Shown: piece after piece, positions 42,319 through 51,203 of the stretch
Position numbering within the stretch: position 1 is the first letter of the stretch
Layout of the letters: each line of letters opens with the position of its first letter
NCBI RefSeq assembly: GCF_000304335.1
Contig: NZ_CAJF01000001.1
Coordinates: forward strand, 124,001-188,000
DNA: 64,000 nt
Origin: Microbacterium yannicii PS01
Lineage (GTDB): Bacteria; Actinomycetota; Actinomycetes; Actinomycetales; Microbacteriaceae
Direction of reading: 5' to 3'
Notes under the pieces: generated by a model
Databases searched by the model: none
What the model was told of the DNA's origin: nothing
Seen by the model: only the letters and a program-made list of their open reading frames with translations
Translations under genes and position numbers: made by a program

Positions 42319-43953
42319 TCAGGCGATGCGCTCCCGTTCGAGTGAGAGGAACTGGTGGGTGAACGCGATGGCCATCCCGCCTTCGCCCACCCCGGCGACG
42401 ACGCGCTTGACCGATCCAGACCTCACGTCGCCGATGGCGAACACGCCGGGCGCCGTCGTCTCGAGGCTGAACGGACGGCGTGACTCGTACCACCTGCCTG
42501 TGTCGGAGGCATCCGTTCCGGTCAGCACGAACCCGCGGTCGTCTCGGGCGACCTCGGCGGGAAGCCATGCCGTCTCAGCATCGGCGCCGATCATCACGAA
42601 CAGCACGCTCGCGTCTCGCTGCTGCACCGTGCCCGCGCGCCGGTCGGCCACCTCGATGGAACGCAGGCTGTCTTCGCCGTGCAGCCCCACGACTTCGCTT
42701 CGCGTCTCTACCCGGATGCCGGCGTTCGCGGCGATCTGATCGATGAGGTAGCGCGACATGCTGGTCTCGAGCGAGGGGCCTCGGACGATCATCGTCACGG
42801 ATCGCGCGTGCCGGCTGAAGAACAGCGCGGCTTGACCGGCCGAGTTGCCGGCTCCGATGATGCACACGTCGGCGCCCTGGGCGACCGCCGAGTCACTCCG
42901 GGCGGCGCCGTAGTAGACGCCGTTCCCGAGGAAGCCCTCGACTCCCGGAACGCCGAGCGTGCGCCAGACGACACCGGTGGCGACGATCACGACCGCGCCG
43001 TGGACCGTCTGACCGCCGTCGAGGGTTATCTCGTGGCTGACCGGATCGAGCGCCTCGACGGTGCGCGTCACGACGATCTCGGCTCCGAGTCGCTTGGCCT
43101 GCTTGAACGCGCGGCTGGCGAGGTCGTCGCCTGAGATCCCGAACGGGAAGCCGGTGTAGTTCTCGATCCGCGTCGACGTGCCGGCCTGGCCGCCGGGAGC
43201 GAACGTCTCGATGACGAGGGTCCGAAGGCCCTCCGCGGCAGCGTTGACGGCCGCCGTCAGGCCTGCGGGTCCGGCCCCGAGGATCACGACGTCGTAGACC
43301 GACGAGGAGGGGGCCACGTCGAGCCCGACCGCGTCGGCGACCGCGCGCATCGACGGGTTCTCGAGCTGACGGCCATCGGCGAGTTCGACGATCGGAAAAC
43401 GGTCGTCGTCCGCCTGCGCCTCGACCAGAGCCCGCTCGAACGAGACCTGATTGCGGGTGAGGAATCCGACGATGCGATGCGCCCGGGGGCTGCGCCGCGG
43501 ACAGAGGAGTCGCACGTCCGGCTCTCGCTGCTCGGACGCCATCGTCTGGAGCGAATCGAGGTACCGGCGTGCGAGTCTGGCAACGCGGTCGGGCACGGAG
43601 GGCGCGAAGGCGGCGAGCGAGTAGTACACCGTGGGGTCGAGCTTCAGCACTCGCGCCGACTCTGCGGCCGCCCGACCGCTCGCCGGGAACGGCGTGCTCA
43701 GCGTCATCGGGACTTCGCCGAAGAACTGGCCGGGATTGCGCGTCCCGATCACTCGTTCGTCTCCGCCGACGACCTTGGTGATCTCGGCACGCCCGTCGAC
43801 GACGACGAAGAGGGCGCGGTCGTCGCCCTCGTGTGCGAAGTACTCTCCGGGGGCGAGCGGGATGTCTTCGACCGCCCCAGCAAGGTACATCAGACCTTCA
43901 GTCGGGACCGAAGCGAAGACGGGAAGCGCGCGCAGCTCATCCGCCGTGATCAT
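42319..43953 (-). CDS. Cyclic nucleotide-binding domain fused to thioredoxin reductase-like flavoprotein
   Basis: A 544-residue two-domain flavoprotein. Residues 1-130 form a cyclic nucleotide-binding fold (LAPGEYFAHEGDDRALFVVVDGRAEIT, GQFFGEVPM). A linker leads to a thioredoxin-reductase-like part from about 235: FAD site VVILGAGPAGLTAA, NAD(P) site VCIIGAGNSAGQAALF and the FAD-closing AIGDVRSGSVKRV. The CxxC redox pair is absent, since the segment before the second nucleotide site reads YYGAARSDSAVAQGAD, so it cannot reduce thioredoxin in the usual way. ATG 43953 has GGGGAGAG upstream. Confidence 0.9.
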   Translation of the reverse strand: MITADELRALPVFASVPTEGLMYLAGAVEDIPLAPGEYFAHEGDDRALFVVVDGRAEITKVVGGDERVIGTRNPGQFFGEVPMTLSTPFPASGRAAAESARVLKLDPTVYYSLAAFAPSVPDRVARLARRYLDSLQTMASEQREPDVRLLCPRRSPRAHRIVGFLTRNQVSFERALVEAQADDDRFPIVELADGRQLENPSMRAVADAVGLDVAPSSSVYDVVILGAGPAGLTAAVNAAAEGLRTLVIETFAPGGQAGTSTRIENYTGFPFGISGDDLASRAFKQAKRLGAEIVVTRTVEALDPVSHEITLDGGQTVHGAVVIVATGVVWRTLGVPGVEGFLGNGVYYGAARSDSAVAQGADVCIIGAGNSAGQAALFFSRHARSVTMIVRGPSLETSMSRYLIDQIAANAGIRVETRSEVVGLHGEDSLRSIEVADRRAGTVQQRDASVLFVMIGADAETAWLPAEVARDDRGFVLTGTDASDTGRWYESRRPFSLETTAPGVFAIGDVRSGSVKRVVAGVGEGGMAIAFTHQFLSLERERIA

Positions 43954-44148
43954 GTGCTCTCCCCAGGTGGCGGTCCGTGCGAACGTGTGTCGCAGCGCAC
44001 GACGCGCTCCGGCCGAACGTATCGGCATGGCGGAATGCGGGTCAACCGTCGGCGGCCGCTGGTGCGGCACCGCGTGCGCCGGTCTACTCGCCGAGGAACC
44101 TTCTGGCAACCCCTCGGCGCCGTCGCGATGGAGTCGTAGCGTGGTTCC

Positions 44149-45351
44149 ATGCCCGAGACATCCAGGCACCACCAGGTCGTCGTCATCGGAGGCGGGAACG
44201 GCGGGATCTCCGTCGCTGCGCGCCTGCGGCGCGAGGGTGTGGCCGACCTAGCGCTCATCGACCCGAACGACGATCACTTCTACAAGCCGCTGTTCTCGCA
44301 TGTCGCCGGCGGCACCGCCCGGGCGAGCATCACGGTGCGCCCGCAGCGGGACGTCATTCCGAAGGGCGTCCGGTGGATTCAGGATGCCGTGACCTCGATC
44401 GATCCCGATGCGAGAGCCCTCACTCTTCAGGGCGGCGACCGGGTCACCTACGACCACGTGATCGTCTGCCCTGGGATCCAGCAGGACTGGGACCGGGTGC
44501 CCGGACTCGTCGACGCCCTCGCGACGCCGTCGGTCGCCTCGAACTACCGGTTCGACCTGGCCGCGAAGGCGTCGCTGCTGCTGCGCGACGTGAAGGGCGG
44601 CACCGTCGTCTTCACGCAGCCGCCGGGCGACGCCTCGTGCGCGGGCGCCGCTCAGAAGCCGATGTACCAGGCCTGCGACTATTGGCGCGCGATCGGCGTG
44701 CTCGACCGGATCCGTGTGGTGATGGTCGTGCCCACCAGCACGGTCTTCGGCATCCCGGCGATCGATCAGGAGCTCGAGCGGAAGATCGCGGAGTACGGCA
44801 TCGAGCTGCATACCCGGAGCGAGCTGCTCGACGTCGATGCGGCAGCCGGCGTCGTCGTCATCGGCGGACCGGGCGGCGCCGAGCGCATCTCGTACGACGT
44901 GCTGCACGTCGAGCCGCCGCAGTCGGCACCGGACTGGCTCGCGGAGTCCACGCTGGCGGATGCTGCGGACGAAGGCGGTTTCGTCGAGGTCGACACCGCC
45001 ACCCTTCGACACCCCCGCTACCCGAACGTGTGGGCGCTGGGCGATGCCGCGGCGACCTCGAACTCGAAGTGCGGCGGCGCGTTGCGCAAGCAGACCTATG
45101 TGCTCGCCAAGAATCTCGTCGCCGTGCTTGGCGGCAAGGCGCCGACGTCGCGATACGACGGGTACGGGGTGTGCCCGATGACGGTGTCGCGCTCGACCGT
45201 GGTGTGGGCCGAGTTCGACGCCGAAGGGGAACTGGATCCGACCATCCCGTTCTGGAAGACGATGTACCGCGAGAGCCGCTTGTCGTGGATCTTCGACCGC
45301 CGGGTTCTCCCGTGGGTGTACTGGAACCTCATCCTCACCGGCCGGGTGTGA
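44149..45351 (+). CDS. Sulfide:quinone oxidoreductase-like FAD protein
   Basis: A 400-residue flavoprotein disulfide-reductase-fold protein. FAD-binding VVVIGGGNGGISVAARL opens the chain and YPNVWALGDAAATSNSK closes the FAD site. Cysteines in DASCAGAAQKPMYQACDYW and NSKCGGALRKQ match the redox cysteines of type II sulfide:quinone oxidoreductases, and the C terminus (ESRLSWIFDRRVLPWVYWNL) is amphipathic, fitting membrane association. It should pass electrons from sulfide or persulfide to quinone. It is divergent from the preceding flavoprotein across 195 bp. Confidence 0.87.
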   Translation: MPETSRHHQVVVIGGGNGGISVAARLRREGVADLALIDPNDDHFYKPLFSHVAGGTARASITVRPQRDVIPKGVRWIQDAVTSIDPDARALTLQGGDRVTYDHVIVCPGIQQDWDRVPGLVDALATPSVASNYRFDLAAKASLLLRDVKGGTVVFTQPPGDASCAGAAQKPMYQACDYWRAIGVLDRIRVVMVVPTSTVFGIPAIDQELERKIAEYGIELHTRSELLDVDAAAGVVVIGGPGGAERISYDVLHVEPPQSAPDWLAESTLADAADEGGFVEVDTATLRHPRYPNVWALGDAAATSNSKCGGALRKQTYVLAKNLVAVLGGKAPTSRYDGYGVCPMTVSRSTVVWAEFDAEGELDPTIPFWKTMYRESRLSWIFDRRVLPWVYWNLILTGRV

Positions 45352-45359
45352 GCGGCTGA

Positions 45360-46340
45360 TCAGGCGAGCGAGCGCATCTTCTCCAGCAGCGGCTCCGCGA
45401 CCTCGGCGAGGAAGCGCTCCTGCTGCTCATCACCGATCTGCACGACCGCGATGTCGGTGAAGCCGGCCTCGAGGTAGGGGCGCACGCTCTCGGCGAGCTC
45501 GTCGATGTCGGGCCCGCAGGCGATCGACGACGCGACATCCTCGGGGCGCACGAACTGGCTGGCGGCAGCGAAGCTCGCGGGCGTGGGCAGCTCTGCGTTG
45601 ACCGGCCACCCGCTGCCGAACCACCGGAACTGGTCGTGCGCGCGCTGAATCGCGGCATCCCGATCCGGATCCCACGACACGGGCACCTGACCGATCTTGC
45701 GCGAGGATCCGCCGCCTGAGGAGGCCTTCGCGTCGTCCCACTGCTGGACGAGGTCGGACATCGGCTCGACGGCGATCATGTGATCGCCCAGCGGCGCGAA
45801 GGATTCGATGGACTCGCTGCCCGACACCGCGACGCCGATCTCGACCGGCGCATCGGGCACGTCCCAGATCCGCGCGGAGTCGACGCGGAAGTACTCCCCG
45901 TCGTACGTGAGCAGATCGCCGGAGTGCAGCTCTCGGATGATCTCGATGGCCTCGACGAGCATCGACTGGCGGCTGTCGACGCTCGGCCAGCCCTGGCCGA
46001 CGACGTGCTCGTTCAGGCTCTCACCCGAGCCGAGCCCGAGGATGAAGCGGCCTTCGCTGAGAAGCTGCACCGTCGCCGCCTTCTGGGCGACCACCGCGGG
46101 GTGGTACCGCATCGTCGGACACGTCACATACGTCATGAGCTCGACCCGCGACGTCGCCTGCGCCACCGCGCCCAGGACGGTCCACGCGTACGGGGAGTGC
46201 CCCTGGCTGACCAGCCAGGGGGAGTAGTGGTCGCTCGAGACTTCGAAGTCGAAGCCGGCGTCTTCTGCGGCCTGCGCGTACCGGACGAGCTCGCGGGGTC
46301 CGCTCTGCTCGCCCATCAGGGTGTAGCCGAATCTCGTCAT
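45360..46340 (-). CDS. LLM-class F420-dependent oxidoreductase
   Basis: A 326-residue luciferase-like barrel protein. The opening FGYTLMGEQSGPRELVRYAQAAEDAGFDF with SSDHYSPWL, and the later GRFILGLGSGESLNEHV, mark the F420-type branch found throughout actinobacteria (glucose-6-phosphate dehydrogenase-like and alkanal-type relatives). It would use coenzyme F420 rather than FMN. The substrate is unknown. ATG 46340 is set by homology; no good ribosome-binding site is seen. It converges on the preceding gene with an 8-bp gap. Confidence 0.88.
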   Translation of the reverse strand: MTRFGYTLMGEQSGPRELVRYAQAAEDAGFDFEVSSDHYSPWLVSQGHSPYAWTVLGAVAQATSRVELMTYVTCPTMRYHPAVVAQKAATVQLLSEGRFILGLGSGESLNEHVVGQGWPSVDSRQSMLVEAIEIIRELHSGDLLTYDGEYFRVDSARIWDVPDAPVEIGVAVSGSESIESFAPLGDHMIAVEPMSDLVQQWDDAKASSGGGSSRKIGQVPVSWDPDRDAAIQRAHDQFRWFGSGWPVNAELPTPASFAAASQFVRPEDVASSIACGPDIDELAESVRPYLEAGFTDIAVVQIGDEQQERFLAEVAEPLLEKMRSLA

Positions 46341-46421
46341 GGCCGCGACGATACGCGCGGGCTTCGGGCCCCGCCGGGGGATTGCGGGGGCTTGGACTGG
46401 CGTGATAAATCCGCGGCGGGC

Positions 46422-46427
46422 TAGGCT
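46422..46427 (+). promoter_or_regulatory. -10 box for a probably leaderless erm transcript
   Basis: TAGGCT ends 6 bases before the ATG of the leader peptide, so transcription probably starts at that ATG and the leader peptide is read from a leaderless mRNA. No convincing -35 is placed at 17 bp; TTGGAC at 46392-46397 is too far. Confidence 0.45.
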
Positions 46428-46433
46428 CGACGT

Positions 46434-46499
46434 ATGGGAACGATCTGCAGCGCGCCGATGACGGTGTGCGCTTTCTACATCCGCGACCGCCGCGCCTGA
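46434..46499 (+). CDS. Erm leader peptide (21 residues)
   Basis: ATG 46434 to TGA 46499 encodes a 21-residue peptide that ends FYIRDRRA. The Arg-Asp-Arg triplet fits the Arg/Lys-X-Arg/Lys arrest motif at which macrolide-bound ribosomes stall in leader peptides such as ErmDL. It sits 137 bp before the erm start and is followed by strong inverted repeats, the normal plan of macrolide-inducible attenuation. The peptide is too short for ordinary gene calling; position and motif support it. Confidence 0.7.
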   Translation: MGTICSAPMTVCAFYIRDRRA

Positions 46500-46611
46500 C
46501 GGCGCGCTCGCTGGTTTCCGCGTAAGCGCACCGTCGTCCGGGAGTCCTTGCACCCCGCCGCGCGTCCCCTCAGCCGTGAGACGGCTCTTCTCCGACGTCT
46601 GTGGCGGGGTG
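46498..46611 (+). promoter_or_regulatory. Attenuator-like leader structures ahead of erm
   Basis: Stem A pairs GACGGCGCGC (46498-46507) with GCGCACCGTC (46526-46535), one mismatch. Stem B pairs CACCCCGCC (46551-46559) with GGCGGGGTG (46603-46611) and encloses a small hairpin AGCCGT/ACGGCT (46572-46586). Stem A starts at the leader-peptide stop codon, so a stalled ribosome would disturb it. Whether control is by transcription termination or by hiding the GGAG of erm (about 46627) cannot be settled by eye. Confidence 0.6.
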
Positions 46612-46636
46612 CTCCACACCTTTCTCCGGAGCGCTC

Positions 46637-47449
46637 ATGCGAAACCGATCTGCCCACCGATCCTTCCATTCCGAACGTCGCTCGACGCACGGCGGCCGTC
46701 ACGAACTCGGCCAGAACTTCCTCATCCACCGCCCCACGATTCGCGGCATCGTCGATCTTGTCGCTGCGACAACCGGCCCGATCCTCGAGATCGGCGCCGG
46801 CGACGGCGCCCTGACGGCGCCGCTGGCGACACTCGGACGCGACCTCACGGCGATCGACATCGACGAGCATCGCGTACGTGCCCTCCGGCAGCGACTGCCG
46901 CGCGTACGCGTCGAGCACGCCGACGCCCTGCGACACCCCCTCGACAGACCGGTGCTGGTCGGCAACGTCCCGTACCACCTGACCACGCCGATCCTTCGAC
47001 GCCTGCTCACAGGCTCGGGCTGGCGCGACGCCGTCCTGCTGACGCAGTGGGAGGTCGCGCGCAAGCGCGCCGGCGTCGGGGGCGGCACGATGATGACGGC
47101 GCAGTCGGCGCCGTGGTTCGAGTTCGCGCTGCACGGCCGGGTGCCGGCGCGGCACTTCCGTCCGATGCCCAGCGTGGATGGCGGCATCCTGAGCGTGACG
47201 CGTCGGGCATCACCGCTCATCGACCCGCGCGACCGCGGGCGGTACGACCGGTTCGTGCGTGACACGTTCACCGGTGCGGGCGGCGATCTGGCTGCGATCC
47301 TCCAGCGCAGCGGAGCGCTGACCCGTCGCTCGGCCCGGCGGGTACTGCGTGACCTCGGCGTCGCTGACGCCGGCCTCCCGCGCGATCTGCGCCCGCTGCA
47401 GTGGGCGGCGCTCTGGCGCGAGGTATCCGGCGGCGACGGCTCCGGATAG
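46637..47449 (+). CDS. erm: 23S rRNA (adenine-N6) methyltransferase, Erm family
   Basis: A 270-residue rRNA dimethyladenosine transferase that should methylate A2058 of 23S rRNA and give macrolide-lincosamide-streptogramin B resistance. The family motifs are ELGQNFLIHRP, SAM-binding LEIGAGDGALT, DID at the ribose-binding strand and NVPYHLTTPIL (N-x-P-Y catalytic motif), followed by LLTQWEVARKRAG. ATG 46637 with GGAG six bases upstream was chosen over 46601. An inducible leader precedes it. It could be an intrinsic chromosomal gene, as in several actinobacteria. Confidence 0.93.
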   Translation: MRNRSAHRSFHSERRSTHGGRHELGQNFLIHRPTIRGIVDLVAATTGPILEIGAGDGALTAPLATLGRDLTAIDIDEHRVRALRQRLPRVRVEHADALRHPLDRPVLVGNVPYHLTTPILRRLLTGSGWRDAVLLTQWEVARKRAGVGGGTMMTAQSAPWFEFALHGRVPARHFRPMPSVDGGILSVTRRASPLIDPRDRGRYDRFVRDTFTGAGGDLAAILQRSGALTRRSARRVLRDLGVADAGLPRDLRPLQWAALWREVSGGDGSG

Positions 47450-47458
47450 CATCGTCCG

Positions 47459-48427
47459 GTGTCGACAAGGACGAAACCCGAGCCGTTCCACCCCGACCTC
47501 GCGGCCGCGCGGTGGATCCCGCTGGTGAGCGCCGGCCCGCGCACGCTGTGGATGTTCCGGCTGAGTCCGCCCCCCACCCGTCCTGACCCGAGCGTGCGAA
47601 TCGAGACGGTGCCGTTCGCCGGGCCGGCGGGGGACATGGGGTACCGGCTCTTCCGACCCGGCGGATCGGGTGAGGGCTCCGAGCGGACGCCCGCGCTCCT
47701 GTGGATCCACGGCGGCGGCCTGATCCTGGGCACGCCGCAGCAGGACGACTCCTCCAACCTCGCTCTCGCGCGGGATCTGGGCATCGCGGTCTTCTCGGCG
47801 TCGTACCGCTTGGCGCCCGACCACCCGGCGCCGGCGGCCCTCGACGACCTCGTCGCCGGGTTCCGCGCGCTCGTTGCACGTGCGGACGAGTTCGGCATCG
47901 ATCCCGCACGCATCGCGATCGGCGGAGCCAGTGCCGGAGGGGGTCTCGCGGCAGCTCTCGCCCAGCGCCTGCATGACGAGGGCGGGCCGCAGCCGGTCTT
48001 CCAGCTGCTGGTCTACCCGATGCTCGACGATCGCACCGTGCTGCGCGACGACATCGACCGGCGTCACCTGCGGATGTGGTCTCCCGAGAGCAATCGGTTC
48101 GCGTGGTCGGCGTATCTCGGAACGGATGCCGGGGGCCCGGGTGTCGAGGCGGCTCTGGTTCCGGCGCGGCGCGCCGACCTCAGTGGCCTGCCTCCCGCGT
48201 GGATCGGGGTCGGCACCCTCGACCTGTTCCATGACGAGGACGTCGAGTACGCCCGGCGCCTGCGAGAGGCGGGTGTGCCGTGCGAGCTCTCGGTGGTGCC
48301 CGGAGCGTTCCACGGGTTCGACGCGGTGTTCCGCAGGGCAGGGGTCACGCGGGCCTTCCACGCCGAGTGGGCGCGCGTGCTGCGCGGGGCCTTCGCCCTC
48401 GAGAAGGACAGCACCACCGGAGCCTGA
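47459..48427 (+). CDS. Alpha/beta hydrolase-3 (hormone-sensitive-lipase-type) esterase
   Basis: A 322-residue carboxylesterase. The oxyanion motif is WIHGGGLILG, the nucleophile serine is in GGASAGGGLA, the acid is in TLDLFHDEDVEYA and the histidine in PGAFHGFDAVF, all in the usual order for bacterial hormone-sensitive-lipase relatives. A GTG start at 47459 lies 9 bp after the erm stop, so it may be cotranscribed with erm and share its induction; ester cleavage of a macrolide is conceivable but unsupported. Confidence 0.9.
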   Translation: MSTRTKPEPFHPDLAAARWIPLVSAGPRTLWMFRLSPPPTRPDPSVRIETVPFAGPAGDMGYRLFRPGGSGEGSERTPALLWIHGGGLILGTPQQDDSSNLALARDLGIAVFSASYRLAPDHPAPAALDDLVAGFRALVARADEFGIDPARIAIGGASAGGGLAAALAQRLHDEGGPQPVFQLLVYPMLDDRTVLRDDIDRRHLRMWSPESNRFAWSAYLGTDAGGPGVEAALVPARRADLSGLPPAWIGVGTLDLFHDEDVEYARRLREAGVPCELSVVPGAFHGFDAVFRRAGVTRAFHAEWARVLRGAFALEKDSTTGA

Positions 48428-48491
48428 CCGGATGGGCGGCGGCGGTCCGCGCTTCCGTAGGGTGGAGGCGACGCACGGAGGAGTGGACCGG

Positions 48492-49721
48492 ATGACAGCC
48501 GCAGCGCCGCGGGATGGGGCATCCTTTCCCCGATTCTGGGCCGCAGCCACCATCAGCTCGTTCGGCACGGCGATCACGGCGGTCGCGATGCCGGTGCTCG
48601 TCGTGCAGGTGCTCGGAGCGACACCGGTCGAGGTCGGGGTCGTCAACGCCGCCCAGTTCGTGCCCTACGCTCTGCTGGGCCTTCTCGCGGGCGTGTACGT
48701 CGATCGCTGGCCGCGCACCCGCGTGCTGGTCTGGGCGAGCGTGGGCCGGGGCGTCTCGCTCGGACTGATTCCGGTGCTGTGGCTGCTGGATGCCCTGCAG
48801 ATCTGGTCCTTGGTCGCGCTGCTGCTGGCTTTCGGCTCGTGCGCGGTGTTCGGGTTCGCGGCATCCCAATCGCTGCTTCCGCAGCTGGTGCCGCGCTCTC
48901 GTCTGCTGCATGCGAATGCGCGATTGGACCAGACCGATGCCGCGGCCCAGACGGCCGGGCCCGTGCTCGGCGGCGGTCTCGTGGGCCTGCTCGGCGCGCC
49001 GCTCGCACTCGCGCTCGACGCCGTCAGCTACCTCGTGGAGGCACTTCTCGTCGTGCGTCTGCGCCCCCGTGCGGTCTCGGCGCCCGAGGCGCCCGGTGGT
49101 CGCAGCCTGCGGCGGGAGATCGGCGAAGGTGTGCGCTGGACCTACCGTCATGCCTCGCTGGCTCCGCTGGCGGTGTCGACGCACGTGTGGTTCCTCGCCA
49201 ACGCGGCAGGACTCACGGTGCTGGCGCTCTTCGCCCTGCGGCAGCTCGAGCTCTCTCCGGCCCTGTACGGCGTTCTCTTCGCTGTGGCGGGGGTCGCGTC
49301 GCTGATCGGTGCCGCGGCGGCCCCGTGGGCGGGGCGGCGGCTGGGCTCGGGTCGCGTGATCGTCGTGGCCCGCATCGTCTATCCCGTGGCCTGGGCGGCG
49401 ATCGCGCTCGTCGCACTCACGAACGCGACAGAGTCCGTTGCCCTCGTGGCGCTCTTCGCCGCCATGGCGCTGCAGGGCTTCGTCGGCGGGCTCGAGAACG
49501 CGAACGAGATGGCGTACCGGCAGACGGTGACACCCGACGCCCTGCTCGGCCGCACCAGTGCCACCATGCGGTCGGCCAATCGCACGATGGCGGCGCTCGG
49601 CGCGCTCGCCGCGGGTTTCACGGTCGCGGCTGTGGGGGTCGCGCCGAGCCTGGTGGGGATCGTCGTCGTGTTCGCCGTCGCCGGAGCGATCGCCCTGTTG
49701 TCGCCGCTGCGCCGGGTCTGA
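48492..49721 (+). CDS. MFS transporter, possible drug exporter
   Basis: A 409-residue major facilitator protein with about 12 membrane helices. Typical features are FWAAATISSFGTAITAVAMPVLVVQVLGATPVEVG at the start and the loop 2-3 motif GVYVDRWPRTRVLVW. It resembles the MdfA/MefA-like three-domain exporter group. It follows the erm gene and esterase on the same strand, which hints at a resistance cluster. ATG 48492 has GGAGGA upstream. The substrate is not determined. Confidence 0.88.
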   Translation: MTAAAPRDGASFPRFWAAATISSFGTAITAVAMPVLVVQVLGATPVEVGVVNAAQFVPYALLGLLAGVYVDRWPRTRVLVWASVGRGVSLGLIPVLWLLDALQIWSLVALLLAFGSCAVFGFAASQSLLPQLVPRSRLLHANARLDQTDAAAQTAGPVLGGGLVGLLGAPLALALDAVSYLVEALLVVRLRPRAVSAPEAPGGRSLRREIGEGVRWTYRHASLAPLAVSTHVWFLANAAGLTVLALFALRQLELSPALYGVLFAVAGVASLIGAAAAPWAGRRLGSGRVIVVARIVYPVAWAAIALVALTNATESVALVALFAAMALQGFVGGLENANEMAYRQTVTPDALLGRTSATMRSANRTMAALGALAAGFTVAAVGVAPSLVGIVVVFAVAGAIALLSPLRRV

Positions 49722-49738
49722 GCAGTACTCTCGTCGGG

Positions 49739-50827
49739 ATGACCCCGCACCGACTCACCCGCGACGACGCGCGCCGGATCATCGTGCGGGCACAGCTGCT
49801 GGACGCCGACCGCCCGGGCGACGTGGTCGAGGTCGCTGAGCAGCTCGGCGAGATCAAGATCGACCCCACCGCCACGATCGCGCCATGCGAGCACACCGTG
49901 CTGTGGTCGCGGATCGGATGGTCGTATGAACCCGGACAGCTCACCAAGGCCGTCGAGCTCGACCGTCTGCTGTTCGAGTTCGGAGGCACCTTCAAGCCGA
50001 TCGGCCTGCTGCCGCTCCTTCTCCCTGCCATGCGGACGTGGCCGCAGCGAGCGAGCAGCCGCGAGTGGCTCGAGGCGAACGCGATGTTCCGTGCCGACGT
50101 GCTCGCGCGGCTGCGAGCGGAGGGTCCGCTCACGGCGAAGGCCATCCCCGACACGGCGCAGGTGACCCGCGCGCCGGACGGCTGGTCCGGCACGAATCAG
50201 GTGCCGCTCATGCTCGAGTTCCTCATGCGGCAGGGCGAGGTCGCCGTCGCCGGACGCGAAGGCCGCAACCGCATCTGGGATCTCGCCGAGCGCGTGTACC
50301 CGACCGGCCTCCCCGAGTACGACGAGGAGGAGGCCGCCCGCCTACTCGCAGAGCGGCGGCTGCAGGCCGCCGGCATCGCCAAGCAGAAATCGCCGTGGAG
50401 TCAGGTCGGCGAAGCGGGAGAGCTCGCGACGATCGAGGGCAGCAAGTGGAAGTTCCGCGTCGATCCCGAGGCGCTGGCGGCGCTCGACGGCGGAGACGAC
50501 GGCGGGGGACGGGTGGCCCTGCTCAACCCGTACGACGGCATGCTCTTCGATCGTCCGCGGCTGTCCGAGATCTTCGAGTTCGACTACGTGCTCGAGCAGT
50601 TCAAGCCCAAGCCACAGCGCAGATACGGGTACTTCGCCCACCCGATCCTCATGGGCGATCGGTTCGTGGGGATGCTGGACGCCGAGGTCGACCGTGCGAG
50701 CGAGGTGCTGCGGGTGAACGCGATCCACGAGTTCCTGCCGTTCGAGCCGGAGGAGACCGAGATGGTGCGGGCAGAGATCAGCGACCTCGCCGAATGGCTG
50801 GGCGTCGCGGTCACCGGCCTGCCGTGA
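49739..50827 (+). CDS. YcaQ/AlkX-like winged-helix DNA glycosylase family protein
   Basis: A 362-residue HTH_42 protein, related to E. coli YcaQ, which removes interstrand crosslinks and bulky alkylated bases. Shared features are the N-terminal LTRDDARRIIVRAQLL, the IDPTATIAPCEHTVLWSRIG segment, a central winged helix and the C-terminal LNPYDGMLFDRPRLSEIFEFDYVLEQF with RYGYFAHPIL. In YcaQ the catalytic motif reads Gln-x-Asp; the aligned residues here are Lys-Ile-Asp, so activity may be altered. It follows the transporter by 17 bp and may be coupled to it. Confidence 0.85.
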   Translation: MTPHRLTRDDARRIIVRAQLLDADRPGDVVEVAEQLGEIKIDPTATIAPCEHTVLWSRIGWSYEPGQLTKAVELDRLLFEFGGTFKPIGLLPLLLPAMRTWPQRASSREWLEANAMFRADVLARLRAEGPLTAKAIPDTAQVTRAPDGWSGTNQVPLMLEFLMRQGEVAVAGREGRNRIWDLAERVYPTGLPEYDEEEAARLLAERRLQAAGIAKQKSPWSQVGEAGELATIEGSKWKFRVDPEALAALDGGDDGGGRVALLNPYDGMLFDRPRLSEIFEFDYVLEQFKPKPQRRYGYFAHPILMGDRFVGMLDAEVDRASEVLRVNAIHEFLPFEPEETEMVRAEISDLAEWLGVAVTGLP

Positions 50828-50839
50828 ACCGGCGCGGGC

Positions 50840-51175
50840 TCAGCGCATGTCGTTCGAGACGGTGAGGAGCACCACGGAATCCTCGATCGCGAACAGGCTG
50901 TGACGCTGGGGCGGGATGGTCAGGTGGTCTCCCGATTTCCCTTCCCAGGCATCCGCCCCCGCGACCAGCCGCACGCGACCGCGGAGAACCTGCAGCGTCG
51001 CCTCGTGCGGAGCCTCATGCTCGGCGAGTTCGTGCTCGGCGCGAAGCGCGATCACCGTCTCGCGCAGCGCATGCTCGTGCCCACCGCGGATGGTGCGGGC
51101 GGCGCGTCCGCTCGAGGCCGCCCGTGCCTTGGCCCCGAGCTCTTCCATGAGATCGGCAAGATCGGTGCTGTTCAT
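50840..51175 (-). CDS. Small cupin-domain protein
   Basis: A 111-residue single cupin. A helical N terminus (DLADLMEELGAKARA) precedes the barrel: HEAPHEATLQVLRGRVRLVAG holds the first histidine motif and HLTIPPQRHSLFAIED the second. Such proteins bind a metal and a small ligand or act as sensors; no reaction can be named. It converges on the YcaQ-like gene with a 12-bp gap. Confidence 0.8.
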   Translation of the reverse strand: MNSTDLADLMEELGAKARAASSGRAARTIRGGHEHALRETVIALRAEHELAEHEAPHEATLQVLRGRVRLVAGADAWEGKSGDHLTIPPQRHSLFAIEDSVVLLTVSNDMR

Positions 51176-51203
51176 CCGTCCTCCGTCGGTCGGTGGCCGG
51201 AGT

